A DNA stretch of 64,000 nt from NCBI RefSeq assembly GCF_000247695.1, contig NW_004624748.1, forward strand, positions 8,990,395 through 9,054,394, read 5' to 3'. This DNA is from Heterocephalus glaber (Eukaryota; Chordata; Mammalia; Rodentia; Bathyergidae). The position numbers were made by a program, and so were the translations under genes. The notes beneath the pieces were generated by a model. The model was given only the letters and a program-made list of their open reading frames with translations. It searched no databases and was not told where the DNA came from. This document shows, in pieces, positions 1 to 13,600 of this stretch. The first letter of the stretch is position 1. Every line of letters begins with the position of its first letter.

Positions 1-1547
1 CCTTTCTCCTCTTCCTTCTCCCTTTCTCCCTCTTTCTCTCCCTCTCCCTCTCCCTCTCCCTTTCCCTCTCCCTTTCCTTCTCCCTTTCCCTCTCTCCCTC
101 CCCCTCTTCCTCCCTCAGAACTTACATAGTAGCTCTCCACTATTTCCCTCTGTGTTAGTTCCACTTTCACAAATATTTTCTCCAAATGATGGCTCAGGTG
201 GCCACATGGTTATACCTGTCAACTTAGCAGCCCTCTCTGTGTTCAGGCTCGTGTTAGTTGAGAAGTAGGCAGTGAGTGGCTAACCCAGTTTTTCATCATT
301 GTGAATTATGGTTATGAACAAACAACACAGCACAGAAGCAGAGTCTTCTGTGACATTCCTTGCATTACTATAAAAAATAAACAGACCTTTAGTAGTATAA
401 ACTCTGCTTTTGCTTGTAGTGGTAGAGCATACCATGAGAGCAAAACCAGAAGTTTCAAGGCCTCTTGAGTTCTTTCCAAATTCTTATAGCATAACTTTCA
501 CCACATCTTGTCATATAGCAAGTCACTGAATGAGCCTGGATTTTTACAATGAGGAAATAGGCTATCTGTTAATGGGAGAAACTGTGGGCAAAGAGTTGCA
601 CAAGCTGGGACCTGTAGGTTGTCACATTGGACCTGGGGCTGCTGCCTCCACATGGTCACTCATCTGTATAAAAGAGCTGTTAGGTAGATACATGTGTGCA
701 GCATGTGTCTCAACTTTTGACTGCAATCTTTAGAAACAATGTTAGTAAAAAAAAACAAAAAAAAAACAAGTGGTCAAAGTTTAATGAAAATATAAGAAAA
801 CACTGAAGTAATTCAAGTACTCAAGATACGTAAATCATTACCAATTTAAAGCTCAACTAAGGAAAAATTGAATATATGAATTGTTTTGTTAATTTGTTAC
901 CAAGTGCTCTTGTTCTAAGAAGGGGAAAGGAACTAATTTTTTTTTTCAGTGTGCCTGTAACATGCCCAGCATCAGGTTTATAATGTAACTAATTTATTCC
1001 TCATTGCAGTTTTGTGAGATGGACTTTTATCCCCTCTGCCCCCCATTTCAGATAAGAAAGCTGAGATTCAAGGAACTTACTTAAGTTTGTGTAATGAGCA
1101 ATGTGGCTCTTTAAAGAGGCTCACAGCCTCTTTACTCCAAAGATAATACTAGTTTTCCTCATCCATCTTCCTTGCTTATGGGCATTTCTATTTAATAGAA
1201 ATGTAAAATGATGAATGTTTATATTGAAGGCCTCATTAATTAATTGATTTGTCTGTTGTGTGTTTCCACCTTGCAGTATTTAAATCTGGCAATTTTCACT
1301 CGAGTCAGTCTACATGTATAATGAAAGAAATGTTGCTTTGTACTTCAACTTCACAATTGTAAATATTAGCAAATAATGTAAGAAATTTTTATTAAAGACA
1401 CTGAATACCATTTGTATGATACAGCTCTGACGATACTGCTTTCCTACAAATATAAGTTCTAGTTATATTTTAAAAAGCTAATAAAAAACATAGTAATCAT
1501 TTTCATCTTCTGGCATTTTATAAATTACATTTGCTTGCCCAATTTAG
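1..1547 (+). other. ZC3H13 intron (upstream part) with polypyrimidine tract
   Basis: Intronic sequence before the first visible exon. Bases 1-116 are an almost pure C/T simple repeat. Around 990-1100 there is a weak MIR/L2-like patch with a cagataagaaagctgag-type core. Short A-rich stretches occur near 750. I see no other gene; the 67-codon frame at 530-733 has no coding character. Confidence 0.75.
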
Positions 1548-1651
1548 GAAGCGCTATAGAAATGAAGGGAGTCCCAGCCCTCGGCAGTCACCTAAGCGCC
1601 GGCGTGAGCATTCTCCTGACAGTGACACTTACAACAGTGGGGATGACAAAA
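1548..1651 (+). CDS. ZC3H13: ZC3H13 exon (window exon 1)
   Basis: Acceptor aatttag at 1541-1547, donor gtaagc from 1652. The first base completes a codon from the previous exon; then come 34 codons starting KRYRNEGSPSPRQ and ending GDDK, with one base carried to the next exon. It is Arg/Ser/Pro-rich, SR-like and probably disordered. Confidence 0.95.
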
Positions 1652-4600
1652 GTAAGCACAGCCTGTTTCTGTGTTTGTATCCATACTTGTTTGTAACTAT
1701 GACCAATTGGAACCGATAAATTAAGATTTCAAAAAAGCTTTCTTGCCCTAAACAATTCCTTTTATGCCTGAAGTATATTAGAAACAGTCATCACAGTAGC
1801 TCTTTTTCCATTTGTAGTTAAAGCTATATTTTTATCTGACTGAACTTACTGCCATTTAAAACTTTTTAAGTTGAAAAATGAGAGATTATCTCCATTTCCT
1901 TTAACTGTAATGTACTGCGTTTATTATCCTGAGGAAAATGGGATTACTTTTATTTTTTATGTAGATGATAAACACAGGCTCTTGAGCCAGGTTGTCCGAC
2001 CTCAAGAATCTCGTTCTCTCAGCCCATCACACCTCACAGAAGACAGGCAAGGTAGGTGGAAAGAAGAAGATCGTAAACTGGAAAGAAAAGAGAGCTCACG
2101 GCACTATGAGGAGCAAGAACTCAAAGAGAAAATTTCTGCTGCAGATAAACAGAGAGAACAGGCAGAACTCCTAGAAAGCTCAAGAGCACGTGCACAAGAC
2201 ATGATGGGCCACCACCAGTGTGAAGATCGTGACATATGTGATCGAGCTTATGACGAAAGTAAGAAAAAGGCAAAACTTCAGAAGAAACCTATCAAGAAAA
2301 AAAAAGAGGATGATATTGGGATAGAGAGGGGTAACATTGAGACAATATCTGAAGATGGCCAAGTCTTTTCACCAAAAAAAGGACTGAAGAAGAAAAATAT
2401 TGAAAAAAAACATAAAAGATCCAAAGGTGATTCTGATATTTCTGATGAAGAAGCAACCCAGCAAAGTAAGAAGAAAAGGGGTCCACGGACGCCCCCCATG
2501 ACAACCAAAGAGGAACTGGTTGAAATTTCCAGTGGTAAAGATGGCACACCAGAGGATCCTCAGAGGAAAGAAGACACGGCCTTTAGTGACTGGTCTGATG
2601 AGGATGTGCCTGACCGGACGGAACTGACAGAACCAGAGCGTGCTGCCACTGCTGCTACTCCTGGTAGTACCCCTTCTCCTCTGTCTTCTCTTCTCCCTCC
2701 TCCTCCTCCTGTGGCTGGTGCTGCTGCTGCTCTTGCCTCTGCTGCTGCTACTGCTGGTACCACCTCTGGCACCATTTCCACCTCTGCCACCCCCAACAAC
2801 AGCAGTGCTCCTTTTGCCAGTGAAGAGTTACATAGAAAATGCCACAGAACACGGGTGGAAAAAGTAGAGGCACCTCACGTGACTATAGAAGATACACCAC
2901 ATCGCAAGCCATTGGATCAAAAGAGGAGCAGCAGCCTCGGGAGCAATCGGAGTAATCGTAGTCACACCTCTGGTCGTTTGCGCTCTCCATCCAATGATTC
3001 TGCCCATCGGAGTGGGGATGACCAAGGTGGTCGAAAGAGAGTGCTGCATAGTGGCTCAAGAGATAGAGAAAAAACAAAAAGCCTGGAAATCACAGGAGAG
3101 AGAAAATCTAGGATTGATCAGTTAAAGCGTGGAGAACCCAACCGAAGTACTTCTTCAGGTAATAAAAGTTGAATTATGGTCTAATCAGTGTTTCTTGTTA
3201 GTATATTTTATACAGATTATAATTCTAAAGTAATGCTAAATTGGTTACTTTGTATACTGCCTTAAATTTTATGGAACTTAAAGGCCTATTAAAATCTCAC
3301 CTGTTATCACTTTAATACCAACATTATAATAGAGGTCCAGTGTTACTAGTTTAATATCATGATTTTAGAGGTATGTCTTGGTCAAAAGCCTTATGTTTTC
3401 AAGTCCTGTTGCACAACCTGCAACACCAACCTAGCTATCCTTCCTGCAGCCTATGATGCATTTTTAACCACAAAAAACAAGACAGGAGTGAGGAGAGATC
3501 AGAGAATGAAATAGTTCTATTAATGTCTAACCAATTTATATACTTATGACATCTTGTACCTGTAGTGGAAATAGACATGAAAGCCCCCCACACCAAACAC
3601 ACACTGGGAATTTAACCTGAGGCCTTCACACTGAACTATATCTCCAGCCCTTTTTATTTTTTGAGACAGGATTATCCAGGTTGCTAAGTTATCCAGGCTA
3701 GGCTCAAACTTGCAGTCTTCTGTCTTGGCCTCCAGAGTACTAGGATTACAGTGTGCACTACCATGCCCAACTATGAAAATTTTTGTTTACCACTTTCATC
3801 AAGAAAGAAATTTCCCCTTAAAATAGTTATTTGGAGAGAGAAATATATAATAGTATACTTTTTATAAATGTAATAATAGTATTTGAAGAGAAAATTCAAT
3901 ACTGAAAAATGTGTAGAATATAGAAGCTAAATTGTGAATTTTCAAGGGCCCTAAAATATTTTGTTTTCCTTTTATTATACATTAACTTTTTGTGTATGAC
4001 ATTTTAATTTTAGATCGCCAGGATTCAAGAAGCCATAGTTCAAGAAGAAGTTCTCCTGAGTCAGATCGGCAGGTCCATTCAAGATCTGGGTCGTTTGACA
4101 GCAGAGATAGATTTCAAGAACGAGATCGATATGAGCATGATAGAGAGAGGGAGAGAGAGAGGAGAGATACAAGGCCGAGAGACTGGGACCGAGAAGCTGA
4201 TAAAGATTGGTCACGGAACAGAGATCGTGATAGATTGCGGGAGCGAGAAAGAGACAGAGATAAAAGGAGAGACTTGGACAGGGAGAGAGAGAGACTAATC
4301 CCTGATTCTCTTGATAGAGACAGAGAAAGAGATAGAACTTTTGAGAGTTCTTCTCAAATGGAGTCTATGAAACGCAGTGAATCAAAACTGGAGAATGAAT
4401 ATGAAAGAGACCTAGAAGGCTCTTCTCGCGACTCTGTAGCTTTGGATAAAGAAAGAATGGATAAAGATCTGGGGTCTGCACAGGGATTTGAAGACCTGAA
4501 TAAAGCTGAGAGACCTGAGAGTGTGGAAGGTGAGTGCCGCACCCGTTTTCTGTTTCATGGCTGCTTTGCTTTTCCGATTTTGTGGGAAACAAGTATTTCT

Positions 4601-7600
4601 TTTGAAAGGCCATCCACCAGTAGGCAGATTGACTGATTCTTTTATAGAAGAAGTAAGTTCATAAGGAAAAGCCCTCTGATTTAAAAAAAAAAAAAATATG
4701 TTCTTAGTACTAGTGTCAATGCAAATTTGGTTCCAGTAAGCCTATGAGCGAAAAGATAGTGATTGAAAGAAGAAAGCACAATCAGAGTTAAGTAATCAAT
4801 TTTGCTACTGCCTAACCATTGGAATAAAAGATTGCTTAGATACAATCTCTATAGATGTTAAAGAATAACAACATCCTTTACTTAAATGCTAAAAAAATAA
4901 AAGTCACAAAATTCAATTCCCTTCTTAATTCAGAGAGGGATTCAAATAACTATTAGTGGTTCTTTTTCTCTAGGGCAATTGAGAGTGAAAGCAAATATAT
5001 GAAATAATAACACCCCAGAAACTGATTTAATGACAGATCCACTGCAGGAGCCTGCTAGCGCTTCCCACCCCTAGAGCACAAGTGTAGAGAAGTTGATGTC
5101 AGCGCCTTGGCCCAGTCAGAGCTGGTCATGGCTCTGTGGAGTGCCACTGTCCACTCTGGCTCTCTTTGCTGCCCTTGCTCCCGCCCTGCCGGACAAACTA
5201 TTTTAAGGATGAAGGACATGGACTCCAATCACAGGAGAGGTATTTCAATGATTATTTTAGTTATATTCAATTATACCCCAGTGTTGTACCTCCATTAGAA
5301 CCATTGCTTGTGATTTCATGCTATTTGTACTCCATATTGAGATGAACATGTAATGTGAAAAAAGCTGAGGTAGAAATGCTTTTTGTCAAGTTCAATAGAA
5401 AAATACATATAATAGATGGCAGTTTGGGATATCTAATTCAATAACCAGGAAGTATAAGGATCCACTTTTTTGTTGTTGTTTTTAATTTGTTTTTGTTTTC
5501 ATTTTGAGATAGGGTCTCACTATGTAGCTCAGGCTGGCCTGGAACTTGCAGTAATCCTCCTGCCTCAGCCTCCTGAGTTCTGGGATTACAGGCATGGGCC
5601 ACCACACCCAGTTAGAATCCACTTTTAAAAGCAGTAGAGTGGGCCAGGGATTTAGCTCAGTGGTTTCGCCCCCTGCTGCACAAGCGCAAGGACCCAAGTT
5701 CGATCCCCAGTACCAAAAACAATTAAAATTTTAAAAAAATAAATAAAAGCAGTAGATTTTACTATAGGCTAAATGCTATGTCATTTGGCAAATTAAAATA
5801 AGTAAATAGAAGATTATTGCTTCTATACTAATTGTCTTTATCCTGGAACACTGATGGCGAACCTGTGGCACACACGCCACAGCAGGTCTACAGAGCCCTC
5901 TCTGTGGGCACATGAGCCAAGTCGCCCTAGCAGCCGAGCATCATATAATAGTTGTTTTTTCTAAGCTAAAACCTCAGTATTCAGGTTTAATTGCAGTATT
6001 GGCACTTTGTGGTAAATAAGTGGGTTTTGGGTTACAGTTTGGGCCCTTGGTCTCAAAGAAGTTTGCCATCACTGTCCTAGAAGATTTACCCCAAATTTAG
6101 ACAAGCTGAGCTTTGTCTTTCCATTTTCTAGTCCCTCTTTCTATTCATTCTTCCCATTTTCTGGTAGACATTTTCCCTTTCATCTTCACTTACTCAAACT
6201 TCAAGTCTTGATGTATGTGCATTACTTCCTCTATGAAACCTTCTAGTGCTGTGGACACTTTTTTTTTTTCAAATTCCTACAGCACTTTGTACATTTTTTG
6301 CAAAATCACTATACTGTATTATAATTATTTTTCCAAGATTTTCTCCCCAGTGTATGTGCTCTTTTTTAGAGACTGTAGCTTTCATTCTTTATCATTAGGA
6401 CTATAGTAAGGACACAATAAAATCGTGATGAATGAAGATGTGTTCTGCCTGAATGTACAAACCCCCACATCTTATTTCTTGGTGAATTATAGCTCAGGTT
6501 ATAGGAGTAATACTTTCTCTCAAAATTTTCCTGGAGGGCCAGGGATTTAGCTCAGTGGCACCACGCCTGCCTCACAAGCACAAGGTCCTGAGTTTGATCC
6601 CTGGTACCAAAAAAAAAAATTATCCTGGAAATTCTGCCTCCTTGCTCCTTGGGACTGTCCAGCTCTGTTATCAGTACTTATATCATTGTTCTGCTAAAAC
6701 TCTGAGATTTTTTTTATTTCCACACAAGAACCTTTGGCCTATAGTAAAATTCACTGCTTTTAAAAATGGATTCAAAAAGAAAAAAATATATAAAAGTGGA
6801 TTCATGTATCTCTTGATTAGCCAGTTAGATGTTCCAATATGTCATTTGTTATATATATTTTCTTTTTCTGACTTGACAAAAACATTTCTACCTTAGCTTT
6901 CTTTACATTATTTTCATATCAAATTTAAGTATGAATAGCATCAAATCATGAGCCATTGTTCTAATGGAAGTACAATCTTGGGGAATAATTGAATATAATT
7001 AAACTAATCATCATGATAGCTCTCCTAATTGCTGTCAATGTCCCTCATCCCTAGGATATGTAATTTGCCAGTTGTTACTACAGATAATGAAGCATAGAAA
7101 TTTAGAGGTGAACCACCTCCTCTACAGTATAAATATTTTATTCATTTAAAGTAAGAAAACGAGTTCGGTGAACTTAAAAACATAAAATCTTATTTTGTAG
7201 GGGCCAGGGATTTAGCTCAATAGTTTCGCCACCTGCTACAGAAGCGCAAAGACCCAAGTTCGATCCCCTGTACCAAAAAAAAAAAAAAAATTGTATTTTG
7301 TGCATTTATGTTTAGATGTATAATTATATAACAAAATTATTAAAGTGGCTTACCATAGAGATAAAGTGGTGGGCATGTGGGACATTTATTATAGAATTCA
7401 ATAGAACAGAGAGTTCTTAGAATGATTAGAAACATTTCATGGCCTCATTTCCTGCACATTCATACCCATAAAGTGTACTGTTGCAGTGTGAAAACATTTA
7501 GTGTTGTAGATTCGCTAAAGTGTATGGATAGCTAATGATTAGTAATACTAAGCATTTGCTATAGATTTAAGGTTAAGTTTGTGACTAATTCACCATGATA

Positions 7601-10600
7601 TGCTCTGAGGTACTAATTGGGAAAAGTTGATGACATGAAGAAGTGGAATGAACACTACTGGTAGTAGCAAAGATATTTTGAAATTGTGTTATAACATTTT
7701 CCTAGAAGCTGCATTCATTAATTAAATAAAAATATTGGGATAGGAAAGATGAATTGGGAGGTAGGGAAAGAATTAATGGCACGTCTACATTTTACCTCAC
7801 TGCTAGAAAGTTCTTCATATAATGAGTTAAACATTATAAAATGAGATTTACATTTAAAATACATTTTTAAAATAATGTTTGCAATTTTTTAATTAATAAG
7901 TTTATTTAGGTAAAGAAATTGTAAACTTCTTTTGTTTTTTTGGTACTGGGGATTGAACTCGGGTCCTTGCGCTTGCGCAGCAGGCGGCGAAACCACTGAA
8001 CTAAATCCCTGGCCCTTTTTGTAGACTTCTGAAGTTAAAGTTTTCAGACTGCTAAAATTTTATTATCAAGAATTAACACAATATACATAACAGTCAACAT
8101 TAATGTATTAGTGGTAGCTTTTATTTCTCATATTTTAATTCTAATCTTATAAGAGTAAATATTGCTGTCTATACTGAATTTTTACTACTAAAAATAAATC
8201 TAATGAAAATTTCTCCATTTTCTTTTGAAATGATTTTTTCACTAATTAAGAAATGTAGTTTTCTGATTTAAAAATGCTTTTCGGGCCAGGGATTTAGCTC
8301 AATAGCACTGTGTCTGCCTGGCAAGCACAGATCCTGAGTTTGATTCCCGGTACAGGGTGGGGTTGGGGGCGGGGGATGCTTTTCACAGTGTTTTAGAGTG
8401 CACATTCTCTACCTTTTGGTTTGACTTAGACATCCCTTCCCTTTAATGCTTTTTTTTTTTTTTTACATTGTCTGCTTAGCAGGAGATGATGAATCCAAGT
8501 TAGATGATGTACATTCATTAGGCTCTGGTGCTGGAGAAGGGTATGAACCAATCAGTGATGATGAGCTAGATGAAATTCTGGCAGGTGATGTGGAAAAGAG
8601 AGAGGACCAACAGGACGAGGAGAAGATGCCAGGTAATCATTGCAGAGGTGGTTCAGCATAAAAATTACCCCATTCATGTTGTTCTCTGTTCCTTTTCATT
8701 TTAATGAATTGATATAAGACACTTTGAGTTTTTTGCTTCATATTTTAATTAAGGTTGAAAGACCAACAAAAGGAAAATTACAGTCAGTATTCTTGGTCAT
8801 CCATTCATTTTGAAGTAGATTTTGCTTATGAAAGAGCCTCATTTGAGAATTTGAGAAAGCAAAATTCTAAGATTCCCTTTCTAAAGGTTTTTTTTGTTTG
8901 GTTGGTTTTGGTTTTGAGGTGCTTTGTTTTGTTTTTTGAGACAGTATCTCACTGTGTAGTTCAGGCTTACCTTAAACTCACTATGGCCCATGACAATCCT
9001 CCTGCTTCAGCTTCCCGAGTTTTGGGGTTTCAGGCTGGCACTACTATGCCCATCTCCTGTGTAGAGTTTAAGTTGGCTTGTGGCACTGGAATTGTGAAGC
9101 GCTGTATATGCCTATCATGTAGAAGACAATCAGTATTTGGTAAGATTCTGGATTATATACTATGAACCTTAAATTCAAGTTTTTTTTATAGTAAGGATCC
9201 CTGCTTGGTCTAGACACATAAAATATGAAATCTTTATTTTGATTTGATTTGCTCTTATATTCCAAAATTCTTTCTACTAATGTGGAAGGTATGTATGATT
9301 GTTACTTGATATTTTTGCTGGATTTTTGCTAGATATTTTTAAGCAAAACATTTTTTCAGCTCTTCCTTCTTGATAGAGGAACATTTGCTCCAATGTTAAT
9401 AATAGTCACTGATTCTTAAAGGAATTTCATAATGAATTATTTTTTAAAACTAAATTGTATGTTTGTGCACACACATAGCTTTGACCCTGAATAGGATTCT
9501 AGTACCATGTTTCAGAACGTGAGACTTAATGAGTTCTTTTGTTGGAAATCTCCCATCTAGTTTAGATGAGCTATTTTTGTAGGAATGGATTAACTTGCCT
9601 GTTTTCTTTTGGTGGGAAAGTTTATTATTTGTAAAGGTTCTTATATTTTAAACATAAGTTTTTATGGGAAAGCTTTCATTTTAAGGATGTGAAATTTTTG
9701 GTTTAAAGTACTTACTAGTCATTGCATGTTTACTTGGTAGATAGTTGTTGTCCCCCCATATCCATGGAGAGTTGGTTCCAGGAACCCTGCAGGTCCTTGG
9801 ACCTGTGGATGCTCAGGATCTGTATAAAATGTAACCTGTCCAGTGTATGCACATCTTCCTTCATTCTTTAAATCGTCTCTAGATTAACTTAGAATTCCTA
9901 ATGTAGGTGAGCAAATAATGACATGGAAAAAGTCTATACATGTTCATTACCCACAGCTTTTTTGGGTATTTTTGATCTATGGTTGGTTGAATTCACAGAT
10001 ACAGAACCCCACAGATGGGGAGGGCCAAATATATTTCTCTGTAGATAAGACTTCTATTTCTTGATGTAAAAAAAAAATCCTATTTTTTAACTTTTTACAG
10101 ATCCATTAGATGTGATAGATGTGGATTGGTCTGGTCTTATGCCAAAGCATCCAAAAGAACCACGGGAGCCTGGGGCTGCACTCTTAAAATTCACACCTGG
10201 AGCTGTTATGCTGAGGGTTGGAATTTCTAAAAAGTTGGCCGGTTCTGAGCTCTTTACCAAAGTAAAAGAAACATGTCAGAGACTATTAGAAAAACCCAAA
10301 GGTAATTCCATTTTACTTTATAATGCCTGCTATAACTGTTAGATGCTTTTGAAAAGAATTCTGTTTGGTTGTCATATATACTTATCCTGTAGGAACTGGT
10401 TTTTTGTTTGTTTGTTTGTTTTTGGTACCAGGGATCAAACTCGGGTCCTTGAGCTTTCAAGGCAGGCAGCAGAACCACTGAGCTAAAACCCCGGCCTGAG
10501 GAACTGGTTTTTAAAGGAATCACTCATAGTCATAATTTAATCTTCATGGTCAAAATTCCTTTCTTAAATTTATTTTGAGAAAAATTTAATCCCACAGAAA

Positions 10601-13600
10601 AATTGCATAAATGGTAAAATGAACTTGCTGTATCAAAAGTTCTTTGGGGTTCTGGGGGCCGGGGTATAGCTCAGTGGTAAAATGTGTGTTTAGCATAAGC
10701 AAGGCCTTGGGTTAGATCCCAACACTGAAGAGAAGTTTGGTCTTTTAACAGGTGAGTTCAAATGTCAGTGTCCAGGGGTTTACCTGGGGCACAATAATGC
10801 ACAACCTAGAAAAATACGTATTTTGCATGCCTAAGGAAATTGTGTGTCTTGCCAACTCTTTCCCCTGGGAACTGAATATTTCTATCCAAATGCTGATGTC
10901 TAAGTTGAGCCTTTAACAAAATTGTAGTGAAGCATGATGGTGCTTGCCTATAATCTCAGCCTTCTAGGAGGCTGAGATCAGCCCAGCCTGAGTAACAGTG
11001 ACTTAATAAGACCTTGCATCAAAATAAAAAATTAAAAGGACTGGGGATATAACTCAGTGCAGGGGCTATAGGTTCAAGCCCCAGTGCTGCCAAAAAAATA
11101 AGTTGTGAAGAGCTTGGTCAGTGTGAGCAGGTGGTCTGGATTCCATAGGCCTAGCCCTTGCTACTTATTGTTTACTCTCTCTCTGTCAGTGTTATCATGG
11201 GCAATTGGGAATGATTGCACCTCAGCTATGTGCTGCAAGAGCAAATGTGCCCTGCAGGGCCTGGGATATAGAGCACTGGAACTGCTGCTGTTTTGTCTGA
11301 AAATTGTATCACATTGAGTACTCACCCTATTGAAACAACTTTAATTATTCTGTAATCCCTTTGTTTATTGATTCTGGAAGTTTTTGCTCTTTCACTTTAT
11401 CTGGTGTCTATCATAATTTTTTGGTAGCTTATTAATAATTGTATTAGGAGAGGTGGAATACATGACAAAAAGAAGGAAAAGGAGGTTAAGGTAAAAGCAA
11501 TAGTCATGTCCCTGAGAACAAAATTGTTTAGTTAAAAGAATTAATATAAAACTAATATACATCTTACTAACATAAAACTGGAAAATATTATTTTACAAGT
11601 GTTGTGAATCAATGCCCCTTTTTCCTCCTTTTAGCATATATAGTAAAAATTTTTGATTTTACTATGACCCAATAAGCAGTGTATGTGCATGAAAAATATG
11701 TTAATTATAATTGTGAACATGTATTCACCTGAAAAGTGATCAAAGACTTGGATTCTTGTCCCCAACTTTTTTTACTCTAGTTGGATCTGTGGTCTTAATC
11801 AAGTAACTCCTGTGACCCTCAGTTTCATTTGTAAAGCAAGGGAATAAAACCCTTAAAATCTTATCTCCCTCTAAAGCTGTTTTCTTCTGTGAATTCTGCT
11901 AATGACATTTTAAGTTAAAATCCACTTTGATTTTACTATGAAATAAAATTTGACCCTTGGTGACTTAGGTAAAACAAAACTATGAACTGTTTGTAAAAGG
12001 AAGATTAGGTAAAACATAAAACCATAAGCTATTTGTAAAAGGAAGATTTGATTATTACTTAACAGTCAGAACTTGCTAGTTTTTTGCCAAAAAAAGTTGA
12101 TTGTATTACAGAACTGATAAATGCTACTGATATGTATTTCATATGGAATTGGACTTTGTTTATGACCATATTCATATGATTATCTATTATCACTAATTAT
12201 GCCATTGGCCACGCCATTGCCTAACACATAGTATATATTCAGTAAATGTTTGTGAAATAATTGATTACTGACCTGTACAGACCATTTGCTCTATTCTCAT
12301 GACCCAACATGAAAGAGAGCATATATCCACGCTATATATAATTTAAAAAACAAACCTAGGCTTACCACAGAAAACTTACATGTCTACTGAAATTGCTTTT
12401 ATCTAGGTTAACTAATTGGAATATAGTTATGTTCTCTTAAGCAAACTTTCCCAATTATTTTGCATCCTTTGTTTTCCTTCTAAGTATGTATTTAGTGCCT
12501 TTTGAGTAATATAGTGCTGCGCAGTTCACAACCATAAACAGACTGGAAGTTTAGTCATGTTATTCTTTCTGAGGAAGTTGACAGTTTCTCTAATCTTTTA
12601 TGTATGTAAAAGATGTTTTGTATTGTACTGTTGTAAAAACAGAACGGACCCCAATAAAAAGAATCTGTCCTAACTAGCAATTTCCCTAGAAGGCCATGGG
12701 TTCAATGCAGATTTCTTCTGTTTGTATATATAGTGGAATAATAGTTCATGTTTTTGTTATCATTGGTTCACTCAGACATTAGTGAATCATCTGAGGAACT
12801 GCTTGTTTTTTTTTTTTCTTCATGCTATCCCGGCCCAGTTATTGAGATTCTGATTCTAGAAGGCTGATAAATTTTTTTTTTTTCGGTACCAGGGATCGAA
12901 CTCAGGACCTTGCGCTTGCGAGACAGGCGCTGGAACCACTGAGCTAAATCCCCGGCCCCTTGGGCTGATGAATTTTAAAAAGCTCTTTAGATGATTCTGA
13001 TAGACTTCAGTGTTTGGGGACTAATCAAGTTATTGTTTATTTAAATTTTTCTTATGTTGTATACCTACCAGTTAGGTATAGAACATGTTAACTTACATAT
13101 ATCTGGGAAACTAGTTTCTTGTTAATGATCTAATCTCATTACTTATGCTGTGCAGTTCAGAAAATTCAGATGAACTGTGTAGTGCAACTTTACTTGTTCT
13201 CAAATTTGTCTTTTGTCTTTACCCAGGTGCTATTTACTGCTTTCCTTTGTGAATTCTAAAAGTAACCTATCTGATTATGTTATAGTAACCTATCTGATTA
13301 TGATAGAGTACCTAGAGTTATTTATTGGGGTTACTAACTGGTTCTGTTCTGTTATTTTGACTTCCCTTCTGTCTCTTTTTAACCCTTACTTTTTGGTCAA
13401 ATCTTTCCTTCTTTTCCTTGATTTTTGTGAGGTTTTTTTGTTTGTTTGTTTGGTACTAAAGATTAAACCCAAGAGCTGGGGATTTAGCTCAGTGGCGCTG
13501 TGCCTGCCTGGCAAGCGCAAAGTCCTGAGTCCAATTCCTGGTACCAAAAGAAAGAAAAGATTAAACTCAATAGTGCTCTACCACTGAGCTATATCCCTAG

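Noticed and set aside
2180..3077. Several antisense and alternate-frame ORFs in ZC3H13 exon 2
   Set aside because: Shadows of a Lys/Ser/Pro/Ala-biased coding exon; no start context or recognisable product.
5640..5719. Possible tRNA genes (ID sequences with A- and B-boxes)
   Set aside because: No closed acceptor stem, A-rich tails and target duplications: SINEs, not tRNAs.
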